From contig NZ_FYAK01000006.1 of NCBI RefSeq assembly GCF_900185615.1, positions 152,437 through 216,436 on the forward strand: a stretch of DNA of 64,000 nt, given 5' to 3'. Under the pieces are notes generated by a model. The model worked only from the letters and a program-made list of their open reading frames with translations, was not told where the DNA came from and made no database searches. This stretch comes from Photobacterium malacitanum (GTDB lineage: Bacteria > Pseudomonadota > Gammaproteobacteria > Enterobacterales > Vibrionaceae). The position numbers and the translations under genes are program-made. Below are positions 9,182 to 17,336 of this stretch, piece by piece. The number at the start of each line of letters is the position of its first letter. Within the stretch, counting starts at the first letter, position 1.

Positions 9182-9640
9182 TTAAAATTGCCCTGTCATC
9201 GCTAATATCTGTTGCCACTCAGCTACCGTTACTGGCATGACACTCAGCCGATTTCCTCTTTTAACTAATGGCATTGCCGCTAATTCAGGCGCCTTTTTCA
9301 TACGCGCTAAACTGACTAAGCGTAAATGCTGCTGATATTCAATATCAACCATCACCCACGGTGGGTTTTCAACGGTTGCTTTAGGATCGTAATAGGCACT
9401 GGTTGGCTCAAATTGAAAATGATCAGGGTATGCTTCTTTCACCACTTTCGCGATGCCAACGACACCAATATCTTTACAAGAAGAATGGTAAATCAGTACC
9501 TGATCATCACATTTAATCTCATCGCGGAGCATATTACGCGCTTGATAATTACGAACCCCTTCCCATGGTGAAACTTTTTGGTGTTTTAAAGTGTCTATTG
9601 AAAAGGTATCTGGTTCGGTTTTAAATAACCAATACGCCAT
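9182..9640 (-). CDS. EVE domain-containing protein
   Basis: 152-aa single-domain protein of the EVE family, PUA-like fold, related to human THYN1. Visible family features are the start YWLFKTEP, then WEGVRNYQARN, GDxVLIYHS-like DDQVLIYHSS and the C-terminal MPVTVAEWQQI. EVE domains bind modified bases in DNA or RNA; whether this one acts on 5-methylcytosine-type marks or RNA is unknown. It is transcribed alone, with only 61 bp to a divergent lipoprotein gene, so the two promoters must overlap or adjoin. Confidence 0.87.
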   Translation of the reverse strand: MAYWLFKTEPDTFSIDTLKHQKVSPWEGVRNYQARNMLRDEIKCDDQVLIYHSSCKDIGVVGIAKVVKEAYPDHFQFEPTSAYYDPKATVENPPWVMVDIEYQQHLRLVSLARMKKAPELAAMPLVKRGNRLSVMPVTVAEWQQILAMTGQF

Positions 9641-9701
9641 TGATTTCCCCTAATTGTGCTAATTTCAATGTAGAAATTGAGCCTACCATAGAGAGTACAT
9701 A

Positions 9702-10121
9702 ATGACATACCCACGCTTATCACTTGCGCTATTATTAGCAGCAACCACCTTATCAGGCTGTGCTAGCTGGATTCCGGCTGCGTTTAAAAGCGATCCCGCC
9801 GAATCACAATGGGTAGGGAATTATAAAAGTGATACCGAAATGGGGCTAACCACACATCTACACTTAAGTGATGATCATGCAGCAACAACGACCTATACCT
9901 ATACCAATGGTGATCCTGATTTATTAGAAACCGGTCATTGGCAAGCAATTAACCCAACCAGTGTTAAGGTCACTATGACCACTCACCAAGGACGCCCACT
10001 CAATAGTGAACGTATTTATAGTTATGATCCCCACAGTGAGCAACTTAGCACTCAACAAGAAACTGTCGATGGTCAAACCTATCAACTCGGTGTCGAAGGA
10101 TTAATTCTACAGCGTCAATAA
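9702..10121 (+). CDS. Small lipoprotein of unknown function
   Basis: 139-aa protein with a clear lipoprotein signal: a hydrophobic N-terminus ending in LSGC, cleavage before Cys20. The +2 residue is Ala (CAS), which does not match the inner-membrane retention signal, so outer-membrane sorting is expected. The mature part looks like a small beta-barrel or lipocalin-type fold with alternating polar strands (inference) and ends LILQRQ. I do not recognise the family with confidence. GAGAG precedes the ATG. The DTW gene follows 81 bp downstream. Confidence 0.75.
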   Translation: MTYPRLSLALLLAATTLSGCASWIPAAFKSDPAESQWVGNYKSDTEMGLTTHLHLSDDHAATTTYTYTNGDPDLLETGHWQAINPTSVKVTMTTHQGRPLNSERIYSYDPHSEQLSTQQETVDGQTYQLGVEGLILQRQ

Positions 10122-10202
10122 TCGCTATTATGGTTCTCTATCGTGACTCAAAGGTGGCGTTATGCCACACTGCCACCTTTATCATTGATCACGAGAAAGA
10201 AC

Positions 10203-10784
10203 ATGGCTTGTCTGCGTTGCGGGTTTAAATTTAATTGTATTTGCGCTATCGAACCACAATTACAATCAGTCGCCGATTTTGTACTACTAACTCATGCTCG
10301 TGAATCTAGCAAAGATACCAATACTGGCATATTAATGACGCGTACGCTGCCTAGCTGCCGTGTCGAAATGTGGCATCGTACACAGCCACCGCAAGCATTA
10401 TTAGCACAATTACAACACCCTGATTATCAAGCTTGGTTAGTATTTCCGAGTGACGAGCAACACTTAGCGACGCCGTTAACGCTCCCAACAACCAATAACA
10501 CCAAATTATTGCTGATTATTATTGATGCAACCTGGCAAGAAGCACGTAAAATGGTACGTAAAAGCCCGTGGCTTAATCAATTGCCTCGCATCGCATTAAC
10601 TCCAGAAAAAACATCATCTTACTCACTACGCCGCAACCAGCAACCCGGCCACCTTTGCACCTGTGAGGTCGGTATAGAATTATTAAAGCAACTGCACCAA
10701 CCCCAAGCAGCACAACAACTACAAGATTACTTTACTCATTTTATTGAGATCTATCATGCCGACAAAAGTGGCCACGCAAAATAA
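10203..10784 (+). CDS. DTW-domain tRNA-uridine aminocarboxypropyltransferase family protein
   Basis: DTW-domain protein. Family members such as E. coli TapT (YfiP) transfer the 3-amino-3-carboxypropyl group of SAM to uridine in tRNA. The zinc-ligand-like CLRCGFKFNCIC is at the N-terminus and the signature reads DATWQEARKM, followed by KSPWL. The Thr-Trp of DTW is kept although an Ala sits between Asp and Thr. I take the ATG at 10203 (193 aa), with GAG 7 bases upstream; an in-frame GTG at 10143 has no ribosome-binding site. It differs from TapT in length, so exact target position is unknown. Confidence 0.75.
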   Translation: MACLRCGFKFNCICAIEPQLQSVADFVLLTHARESSKDTNTGILMTRTLPSCRVEMWHRTQPPQALLAQLQHPDYQAWLVFPSDEQHLATPLTLPTTNNTKLLLIIIDATWQEARKMVRKSPWLNQLPRIALTPEKTSSYSLRRNQQPGHLCTCEVGIELLKQLHQPQAAQQLQDYFTHFIEIYHADKSGHAK

Positions 10785-10915
10785 GCGCACTAGTGCTTAA
10801 ATCATGCTAATAGTTGTTTTTGTAATATCAGATTTACGGCTTTATTTTCTAAATAAAAAGGCTCAGATTAGCAATACTCAATTTTATACACTGTATTTTT
10901 AGTGAAGCTTATACC

Positions 10916-11383
10916 ATGAAAACCAAAATCCTTGCCGTTGCCGTCATCGCCTCAACTTTAGGCCTTGCAGGTTGTGCTGCTAACCCTTATGGCAATGCCT
11001 ACAATGTAAATGATGCTCGTCAAATGCAACAAGTCTATTATGGTACTGTTGTACGTACTCAAGCGGTTACTCTAAATGGTAACGGTAATGGTATTGGTAC
11101 ATTAGCAGGCGGCGCGATTGGTGGTATTTTAGGTTCTGGTGTTGGTGGTGGAAAAGGTTCAGAAATCGCCTCAATTGGCGGAGCATTACTGGGTGGCTTC
11201 TTAGGTAATGAAGCAGGCAATCAAGCCACAAAGCGTAACGGGGTTAATTTAACCATTAAAATGGACAGCGGTCGTACTGTGTCTATTGTGCAGCAAGTAA
11301 ACCCACAAGTAATGTTCCAAGCCGGTGAACGTGTCCAAGTTAATGAAAGTGCTGATGGCACTGCACGAGTGACGCCTGCTTAA
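10916..11383 (+). CDS. Glycine-zipper outer-membrane lipoprotein (SlyB/Pcp-like)
   Basis: 155-aa lipoprotein: signal peptide ending LAGC (Cys20), then a linker, then a glycine-zipper 2TM segment (about 60-100) rich in GGxxG repeats such as AGGAIGGILGSGVGGG, then a small beta domain. This is the SlyB/Pcp layout. In enterobacteria SlyB is PhoPQ-controlled and encloses outer-membrane proteins in lipid discs under stress; the same job here is inference. A good terminator follows at 11411-11433. Confidence 0.82.
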   Translation: MKTKILAVAVIASTLGLAGCAANPYGNAYNVNDARQMQQVYYGTVVRTQAVTLNGNGNGIGTLAGGAIGGILGSGVGGGKGSEIASIGGALLGGFLGNEAGNQATKRNGVNLTIKMDSGRTVSIVQQVNPQVMFQAGERVQVNESADGTARVTPA

Positions 11384-11410
11384 TCATTTTTTCCATCTCA
11401 TTTTCTACCA

Positions 11411-11433
11411 AAAGGAGCTGCTGCTCCTTTTTT
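11411..11433 (+). terminator. Intrinsic terminator after the SlyB-like gene
   Basis: AAAGGAGC (11411-11418) pairs with GCTCCTTT (11423-11430), loop TGCT, T-run to 11433. Confidence 0.85.
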
Positions 11434-12092
11434 ATTATTCAAATTTCCGCTTTTCCGGTTGCCATCTTAGCTGTGTTATTAATCCATTTATGTATCATGT
11501 CACAGCTCAGAACCGTTCTTTGCTAGCTTTATTACGGTTCTTTTCAGTCTAAATAGCCATTATCTGTAATAGTGTTGCATTTTTTTAAAAAAAACTTTAT
11601 TCAGTCTAAAACATGTAACATCACAATTAATGCATAACTATTTTATGCTTATAGCAACCCTGATATCATTTGTATTATAAATCTCACCCAATGATAATCA
11701 CAACTTACTGTTATTAATCATAATTTAATTTGTCACTATTATTATTTATTCACTTAATATTCATTTTGACGAAATTAAGCGATCGAATAACGATACTAGT
11801 TCTTCATTTACTCTCTAAATCTGCAACGTTTCTTTGCGGTTTTACGGTTTTTTTTTTATCAAAATAGCAGCATCATAGCACTCGTTAAATAACTAAACGG
11901 TGATGTAATTAAGTAATAATAACTAAGTAAGTTTATCTTTAACTTATTTTTTTGGTTACGTAAGACAGTCAAAAAAATAAATTAATGGTGATTCTTGGTT
12001 AACATCATTTAATTCATATGACTTTATTTTCATTACGATAAATAAACTATACATATAGCGTTTATATCCCTTCCTAATCACAGGTAAATATA
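11434..12092 (+). promoter_or_regulatory. Long AT-rich leader/control region upstream of the antiporter gene
   Basis: About 660 bp with no convincing gene. Near its start, a 20-residue mini-ORF (11490-11552, MYHVTAQNRS...LRFFSV) overlaps a perfect 8-bp hairpin (AGAACCGT at 11509-11516 with 11534-11541) followed by four T; no ribosome-binding site is obvious. Further on are a run of about ten T after ACGG near 11848 and several A/T runs. The length suggests regulated transcription, as for other acid-inducible decarboxylase operons, but no factor site can be named. Confidence 0.45.
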
Positions 12093-13418
12093 ATGTCATC
12101 AGATACTGGCACTAAAAAAATGGGACTCGTTGGCTTAACTGTACTTGTTGCAGTTAACATGATGGGCTCTGGTATTATTATGCTACCAGCAAGCTTGGCG
12201 CAAGTTGGTGCAATTTCAATGTTATCTTGGATTGTAACTGCGCTAGGCGCAATGTGTATTGCTTACACATTCGCTAAATGTGGTGCATTTTGTAAACGCT
12301 CTGGCGGTATGTCAGCTTACGCAGAAGAAGCACACGGAAAATCATCTTTCTTCATCTCTTCTTACACTTACTACGTGTGTTTAGTTATTAGCTGTGTGGC
12401 GATTGCCGTTTCAGCGTTAGGTTACATCAAACCATTTATACCTTGGCTTGATACACCGATGCACACTTTCTTCGGTGTAGTAGCGATCCTAATCCTAACA
12501 ATGGTAGCTAACTTTGGTGGTCCTAAGATCACAGGTCAAATCTCAGCATTCACTGTTTGGGGTATCATTATTCCAGTTGCTGGTCTGTCTATCATCGGTT
12601 GGTGGTGGTTCGATCCACAAACATTCATGAACGCATGGAACCCACACCACGATACTACAATGCACTCTGTATCTTCAGGTATTGCACTGACTTTATGGGC
12701 TTTCCTAGGTATTGAATCTGCAGGTGCTAACTCTGATGCAGTTGAAAACCCAGAGCGTAACGTACCGCTTGCAGTATTATTTGGTACAGGTTTCGCAGCG
12801 GTTATCTACATTGCTTCTACTGGTGTTATTCAAGGTATCATTCCTAACTCAGAACTTGCAGCATCAACTGCACCGTTTGGCCTAGTATTCAGCCACATGT
12901 TTAACCCTATGGTAGGTAACATTGTTACTCTAGCAGCAGTTATTGCATGTATCGGCTCACTACTTGGCTGGCAGTTCACTAACGCACAGGTTTCTAAAGC
13001 GGCTGCAGATGAAGGTCTATTCCCTAAAATCTTTGCTAAAACCAACAAAGCAGGCGCACCAATTGCAGGTATGTTAATCATGCTAGCTGCTGAGATTTTA
13101 CTAGCGGTAATGACGATTTCTCCAAACCTAATCAGTCAGTTCAACGCGCTATTGAACCTTGCAGTATTCATTAACATGGTACCTTACATCCTATCGATGA
13201 CTGGTCTTGAAGTATTACTTCGCAAGAACATGGTATCTCCAAAGCAATACCGCTTAGGTGCGACAGTGGGTACATTAGCTGTTCTTTACAGTATCTATGG
13301 TGTGTATGCTTGTGGTGCTACCGCAGTATTTGGCGGTACGATTCTGATGCTACTTGGCTACATCTTCTATGGTTTCATCGCTGCTCGTGATACTAAACCT
13401 GAAGTGAAAGCAAACTAA
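12093..13418 (+). CDS. APC-family amino acid/polyamine antiporter, PotE-like
   Basis: 441-aa antiporter with twelve hydrophobic segments, of the basic amino-acid/polyamine antiporter group. Sequence landmarks match E. coli PotE closely: NMMGSGIIMLP, FAKCG, SGGMSAYAE, NFGGPKITGQIS, AFLGIESA, VENPERNVP, GSLLGWQFTNAQV and SQFN. CadB and AdiC differ at these places. PotE exchanges ornithine for putrescine. The next gene, however, encodes an arginine-type decarboxylase, so this copy probably exchanges arginine for agmatine or has broader specificity (inference). Codon use is that of a strongly expressed gene. Confidence 0.82.
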   Translation: MSSDTGTKKMGLVGLTVLVAVNMMGSGIIMLPASLAQVGAISMLSWIVTALGAMCIAYTFAKCGAFCKRSGGMSAYAEEAHGKSSFFISSYTYYVCLVISCVAIAVSALGYIKPFIPWLDTPMHTFFGVVAILILTMVANFGGPKITGQISAFTVWGIIIPVAGLSIIGWWWFDPQTFMNAWNPHHDTTMHSVSSGIALTLWAFLGIESAGANSDAVENPERNVPLAVLFGTGFAAVIYIASTGVIQGIIPNSELAASTAPFGLVFSHMFNPMVGNIVTLAAVIACIGSLLGWQFTNAQVSKAAADEGLFPKIFAKTNKAGAPIAGMLIMLAAEILLAVMTISPNLISQFNALLNLAVFINMVPYILSMTGLEVLLRKNMVSPKQYRLGATVGTLAVLYSIYGVYACGATAVFGGTILMLLGYIFYGFIAARDTKPEVKAN

Positions 13419-13479
13419 TTTAAAGATTTAATAAATTCGATAATAAAGAAATTTATTAATAATAAGCTAGAACAGAAAT

Positions 13480-13543
13480 GGGAATAAATAATAAATACGC
13501 TAACCATTAATACCCTTATTAATAACCGGCATTATTTATTCCC
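13480..13543 (+). promoter_or_regulatory. Nested perfect hairpin between antiporter and decarboxylase genes
   Basis: An outer 13-bp perfect stem (13480-13492 with 13531-13543) encloses an inner 7-bp stem (ATTAATA 13506-13512 with 13517-13523) with loop CCCT. Only three T follow. It may be an attenuator, a processing site or a messenger stabiliser that sets unequal expression of the two genes (inference). Confidence 0.6.
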
Positions 13544-13637
13544 TTTCTAAAATATTCGTACAGACCTTTTATTACTTCATATTTTTTATGTCGCGGTAAA
13601 ACACATCTGTCATTCATCATTTTATTCAGGCGTTATT

Positions 13638-15938
13638 ATGAACAATAGTACTAATAATAAAATGCGTGCTCTCGTTATTGAGCACCAGAACATTACTCCA
13701 AATAGCTTTGCAGATCGTGCAACTAAATCATTAATTGCTGAACTACAAAACCGCACTATCGATATCATCACTGCGACTTCTTATGAAGATGCGCGCGCGG
13801 TTATCATGTCGACTCAAATCGATAGCCTAGTATTAGCACTAGAAAAAACTGAAGAGCAAATCGTTAATTCTAACGAAGAAGTTGATTTGTTAGCAGCACT
13901 ACAAGCACGTCAATCTGAAGTGCCAGTATTTCTACTAGCAGAACGCGCTCGTACGTCTATTCTTAACAACCGCCAGTTAATGGAACGTGTTGATGAGTGT
14001 TACTCAGTACTAGAAGACACTGCTGATTTCGTTGCAGGTCGTATCGTTGCTTCAATGCGTCGCTACCGTGCACAAGTGTTACCACCGTTCATGAAAGCGA
14101 TGATGCACTACAACGATATCCATGAATACTCATGGTCTGCTCCAGGTCACCAAGGTGGTATCGGTTTTACTAAAACTCCAGCTGGTAACCAATTCTTTGA
14201 ATTCTTCGGCGAAAACTTGTTCCGTACCGATATGGGTATCGAGCGTGCTGCACTAGGTTCATTACTTGACCACAGTGGCGCATTTAAAGATTCAGAAGTT
14301 GAAGCTGCTAAGATCTTCGGTGCTCACCAGTCTTACTCTGGTATCGTAGGTACTTCAGGTTCAAACCGTACTATCATGCAAGCATGTATGAAAGACGACG
14401 ACATTGCTATCTGTGACCGTAACTGTCACAAATCAATCGAGCAAGGTCTGATCCTAACTGGCGCGCGTCCAATCTACATGGTTCCTAGCCGTAACTGCTA
14501 CGGTATCATCGGTCCAATCAGCAAAGTTCAAATGAGCAAAGAAGGCATTGCGCTTAAAGCGAAAAATGCGGGTATTCCTTTCAACGCTGATGAGAAAAAA
14601 GCCAGCTACGCTGTAGTAACTAACTGTACTTACGATGGTTTATGTTACCACTCAGAAGTAACTGAAGCGCTACTAGGCGAAAGCTCTAGCCGTATTCACA
14701 TGGACGAAGCATGGTTCGGTTACGCACGTTTTAACCCTATCTACAAGGGTCACTACGCTATGCGTGGCGATGCAAAAGACCACAAAGGTCCAACAGTATT
14801 TGCAACGCACTCAACCCACAAGTTATTGAATGCATTGTCTCAAGCATCATACATTCACGTCCGTAACGGTGAAAACGCGATCAACTTTGACCGTTTCAAC
14901 CAAGCTTACATGATGCACACTTCAACATCACCACTATACGCAATCTGTGCGTCTAACGATGTTGCTGCGAACATGATGAAAGGCGAAAGTGGTCTATCGC
15001 TAACGAACGAAGTTAACCGCGAAGCGATCATCTTCCGCCAAAGTGTACGTCAACTATTTAACGATTACACCGCTGAAAACGATTGGTTCTTCAAGCCTTG
15101 GAACGCTGAAACGGTTACAGAAATGAACGGTGACACCGTTAATTTTGAAAATGCATCTGTTGAGTCTCTAATGACGATTCAACAGAACTGGAAACTAACT
15201 CCTGGCGACAAGTGGCACGGCTTTGACGAAATCGACAATGACTGGTGTATGCTTGATCCAATCAAAGTGAGCTTACTAACTCCAGGTCTTGACGACAACG
15301 GTAACTTCCTTGAAACAGGTGTTCCAGCAGCACTTGTGACTGCATACCTAGGTCGTTTTGGCATCGTACCAACCCGTACCACTGACTTCCAAGTCATGTT
15401 CCTATTCTCAATGGGTATTACTAAAGGTAAGCGTGACACATTGATCAACACTCTGTTGTCATTCAAGCGTCATTACGATGCGAACTCTCCATTAGAAACA
15501 ATTCTACCTGAGTTAGTGGCATCTTCACCTGAAACCTATTCTGGTCTGGGTCTTAAAGATCTCGGTAATAGAATGTTTGAATACCTAGTGCGTCACAACC
15601 CAAGCCAAGTACTGAATCAGGCCTACTCAAGTCTACCTGAAATGGAAGTGAAGCCACGTACTGCTTACCAGTTCGTGGTATCTGATGAAGTTGAGCTAGT
15701 CGCTTCTGACAAGCTAGTGGGTCGTGTTGCAGCGAACTCTGTTATCCCTTACCCACCAGGCATTCCAATGCTAATGGGCGGTGAAAACTTCGGTGACGAC
15801 ACAAGTCCGCAAATCCAGTACTTGAAAGCACTAGAAGCATGGGATGCAGAATTCCCAGGTTTTGAACACGAAACTGAAGGCGCTGAGATCGAAGACGGTA
15901 AATACCACGTTCTTTGTATCAAAAAAGACGCACTATAA
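13638..15938 (+). CDS. adiA: Biodegradative arginine decarboxylase (AdiA-type), PLP-dependent
   Basis: 766-aa fold-type I PLP decarboxylase of the Orn/Lys/Arg family: N-terminal wing domain, large PLP domain, C-terminal domain. The Schiff-base lysine is Lys395 in HSTHKLLNALSQ, and the ring-binding Asp356 is in HMDEAW. Long stretches (EYSWSAPGHQGG, GENLFRTDMGIER, GTSGSNRTIMQACM, DRNCHKSIEQG, TTDFQ.MFLFSMG, NSVIPYPPGIPML) match E. coli AdiA rather than SpeF or CadA, so arginine to agmatine with proton consumption is expected. It lies 219 bp after the antiporter; CAGG precedes the ATG. Likely role: acid resistance or polyamine supply. Confidence 0.88.
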   Translation: MNNSTNNKMRALVIEHQNITPNSFADRATKSLIAELQNRTIDIITATSYEDARAVIMSTQIDSLVLALEKTEEQIVNSNEEVDLLAALQARQSEVPVFLLAERARTSILNNRQLMERVDECYSVLEDTADFVAGRIVASMRRYRAQVLPPFMKAMMHYNDIHEYSWSAPGHQGGIGFTKTPAGNQFFEFFGENLFRTDMGIERAALGSLLDHSGAFKDSEVEAAKIFGAHQSYSGIVGTSGSNRTIMQACMKDDDIAICDRNCHKSIEQGLILTGARPIYMVPSRNCYGIIGPISKVQMSKEGIALKAKNAGIPFNADEKKASYAVVTNCTYDGLCYHSEVTEALLGESSSRIHMDEAWFGYARFNPIYKGHYAMRGDAKDHKGPTVFATHSTHKLLNALSQASYIHVRNGENAINFDRFNQAYMMHTSTSPLYAICASNDVAANMMKGESGLSLTNEVNREAIIFRQSVRQLFNDYTAENDWFFKPWNAETVTEMNGDTVNFENASVESLMTIQQNWKLTPGDKWHGFDEIDNDWCMLDPIKVSLLTPGLDDNGNFLETGVPAALVTAYLGRFGIVPTRTTDFQVMFLFSMGITKGKRDTLINTLLSFKRHYDANSPLETILPELVASSPETYSGLGLKDLGNRMFEYLVRHNPSQVLNQAYSSLPEMEVKPRTAYQFVVSDEVELVASDKLVGRVAANSVIPYPPGIPMLMGGENFGDDTSPQIQYLKALEAWDAEFPGFEHETEGAEIEDGKYHVLCIKKDAL

Positions 15939-15969
15939 TCGCCTAAATCGATAATGTGACTACCTTATC

Positions 15970-16002
15970 AATCCCCTGCTGTATTACCGCAGGGGATTTT
16001 TT
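15970..16002 (+). terminator. Intrinsic terminator after adiA
   Basis: AATCCCCTGC (15970-15979) pairs perfectly with 15989-15998, followed by six T. Confidence 0.9.
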
Positions 16003-16010
16003 ATGTGTGC

Positions 16011-16064
16011 AGGAAGTGCAGGAAGTGCAGGAAGTGCAGGAAGTGCAGGAAGTGCAGGAAGTGC
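16011..16064. repeat. Six perfect tandem copies of a 9-bp unit (AGGAAGTGC)
   Basis: Six exact head-to-tail copies of AGGAAGTGC, preceded by a partial unit (TGTGC), begin 9 bp after the adiA terminator T-run. The unit has no internal symmetry. It lies in untranslated sequence between adiA and a convergent cold-shock gene. Perfect copies suggest recent slippage; copy number probably varies between strains (inference). Confidence 0.95.
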
Positions 16065-16110
16065 AGGATATTCTGAGAATAAATCGACACAATAACAATA
16101 TAATAGATCT

Positions 16111-16136
16111 AAAAAATGCCGGCCTTAGCCAGCATT
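16111..16136 (-). terminator. Terminator of the first cold-shock gene
   Basis: Read on the minus strand, AATGCTGGC pairs with GCCGGCATT around loop TAAG and runs into six T. Confidence 0.85.
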
Positions 16137-16160
16137 CTTTCATTTATCAATAAAGATAAA

Positions 16161-16376
16161 TTATAAAGCTACAACGTTTGCAGCTTGCAGACCTTTTTGG
16201 CCTTGCTCAACATCAAAAGAAACCTTTTGACCTTCTGCTAATGTCTTGAAACCTTCAGAAACGATAGCGCGGAAGTGAACAAATACGTCAGCACCGCCGT
16301 TATCTTGAGTAATAAAACCAAAACCTTTCTCTTCGTTAAACCACTTAACTGTACCGATTGTTTTTGATAATGACAT
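16161..16376 (-). CDS. CspA-family cold-shock protein
   Basis: 71-aa single cold-shock domain, an OB-fold RNA chaperone that melts secondary structure and antiterminates. RNP1 reads KGFGFI and RNP2 VFVHF. It differs from the second copy at 17130-17336 mainly by a three-residue N-terminal extension (MSLSKTIG versus MSTTG), Val for Ala after FRAI, and Asp for Glu in SFDV. About 210 bp of AT-rich leader precede the next upstream feature, which is normal for cold-shock mRNAs. Gene symbol cannot be fixed among the csp paralogues. Confidence 0.92.
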   Translation of the reverse strand: MSLSKTIGTVKWFNEEKGFGFITQDNGGADVFVHFRAIVSEGFKTLAEGQKVSFDVEQGQKGLQAANVVAL

Positions 16377-16586
16377 TGAATGTCCCTTATTTTTTAATTT
16401 GATTAAATTATCGCACGATGCAATAACCTGAAATGATAATATTCATATAAGTAATCACACCTGCATTATCGTGATAATAATGCCAATTAACCATAAATGT
16501 GTTTATTACTTTATATTATTAAATAATGTCATTGGCGAGATAAGACATTTAATTAAAATCATTTCTTAATTAAATCCCCTAGGGTA

Positions 16587-16796
16587 TTAATAAGAAATGT
16601 AAAAATTACCAATTACTTTATTGCTACTATTTGTAATGTTACCTGCGGCTGTTTTTTCACAGTAACTAAATGATATATCTAGATTATCAACATTACCGTT
16701 AATAAGAATATGGCGTTTCAATATATCACTATTGAGCTGATGAATATTAGCACTCCAGGTACGTTGATCTTTTACTAAATTGAAATTTACTATCAT
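16587..16796 (-). CDS. Unknown 69-aa protein, translationally coupled to a 30-codon gene
   Basis: 69-aa protein that I do not recognise. It has no signal peptide and no membrane segment; the sequence alternates hydrophobic and polar residues (FNLVKDQRTW, HILINGNVDNLDISF, VIGNFYISY), as in a small beta-rich domain. Its ATG overlaps the stop codon of the upstream small gene (TAATG, 16794-16798), and AAGAGA lies 7 bases upstream inside that gene. The coupled arrangement and position between two csp genes argue for a real gene, possibly cold-induced (inference). Confidence 0.55.
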   Translation of the reverse strand: MIVNFNLVKDQRTWSANIHQLNSDILKRHILINGNVDNLDISFSYCEKTAAGNITNSSNKVIGNFYISY

Positions 16797-16888
16797 TATT
16801 TAATCTCTTGGTTATTAGTTTTATTGGTAGTATTTTCTGGTCGATTTTGTTGAAACCAAAACCGCTTACGGCCTAATGAACGAGACAT
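16796..16888 (-). CDS. Unknown 30-aa basic peptide
   Basis: A 30-codon gene beginning MSRSLGRKRFWFQQNRP and ending NNQEIK. The first half is strongly basic and aromatic, the rest is Asn/Thr-rich. GAGGA lies 5 bases before the ATG, a stronger ribosome-binding site than those of many genes here. Its stop codon overlaps the start of the 69-aa gene by one base (TAATG). The basic, aromatic N-terminus could bind RNA or membrane; no family is recognised. Confidence 0.55.
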   Translation of the reverse strand: MSRSLGRKRFWFQQNRPENTTNKTNNQEIK

Positions 16889-17089
16889 AAGTGTCCTCAA
16901 TTGTTAATTCACAATAAAATATTAAGACGATAAAATTCATCAAAATCTTTTACGCTGATTAAGTATTAATATGCTATTTATAATAATGTAACGAAGTAAA
17001 TAAGGAACGTAACGACAGATGCTGATGCAGATGTTGGAGGTGTTTTATTTTTCGATGATTTTGTATAAATAATGTATTAGGTGAAAGTA

Positions 17090-17117
17090 ACGTCAATGGC
17101 ACAGTGGCCATTGACGT
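17090..17117 (-). terminator. Perfect 11-bp stem-loop after the second cold-shock gene
   Basis: ACGTCAATGGC (17090-17100) pairs with 17107-17117, loop ACAGTG. On the minus strand it follows the csp stop codon by about 12 bp. The T-run is poor (TACTTTC), so it is a weak terminator or 3'-end stabiliser. Confidence 0.6.
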
Positions 17118-17129
17118 CGCCTTGAAATC

Positions 17130-17336
17130 TTATAGAGCTACAACGTTTGCAGCTTGAAGACCTTTTTGGCCTTGCTCTACTTCAAAAGACACTTTTTGGC
17201 CTTCAGCAAGAGTTTTGAAACCTTCAGAAGCGATTGCACGGAAGTGAACGAATACGTCAGCGCCGCCATTGTCCTGAGTAATGAAACCGAAACCTTTCTC
17301 TTCGTTGAACCACTTAACGATACCAGTAGTAGACAT
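17130..17336 (-). CDS. CspA-family cold-shock protein (second copy)
   Basis: 68-aa cold-shock domain protein, RNP1 KGFGFI and RNP2 VFVHF, almost the same protein as the copy at 16161-16376 from residue [13 protein letters not shown] onward. The two genes are in the same orientation about 0.97 kb apart and form long direct repeats. A long AT-rich upstream region fits the extended 5' leader of cold-shock mRNAs. AAGGGACAC (minus strand) lies upstream of the start, as it does for the first copy, pointing to duplication of the control region as well. Confidence 0.92.

Noticed and set aside
13638..15938. Ornithine decarboxylase SpeF, suggested by the PotE-like neighbour
   Set aside because: Conserved blocks around the PLP lysine and the C-terminus match AdiA and not SpeF.
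15943..16153. Small ORFs on both strands across the 9-bp repeat (QEV or SCT repeats)
   Set aside because: They exist only because the 9-bp unit has no stop codon; they run through the adiA terminator and lack ribosome-binding sites.
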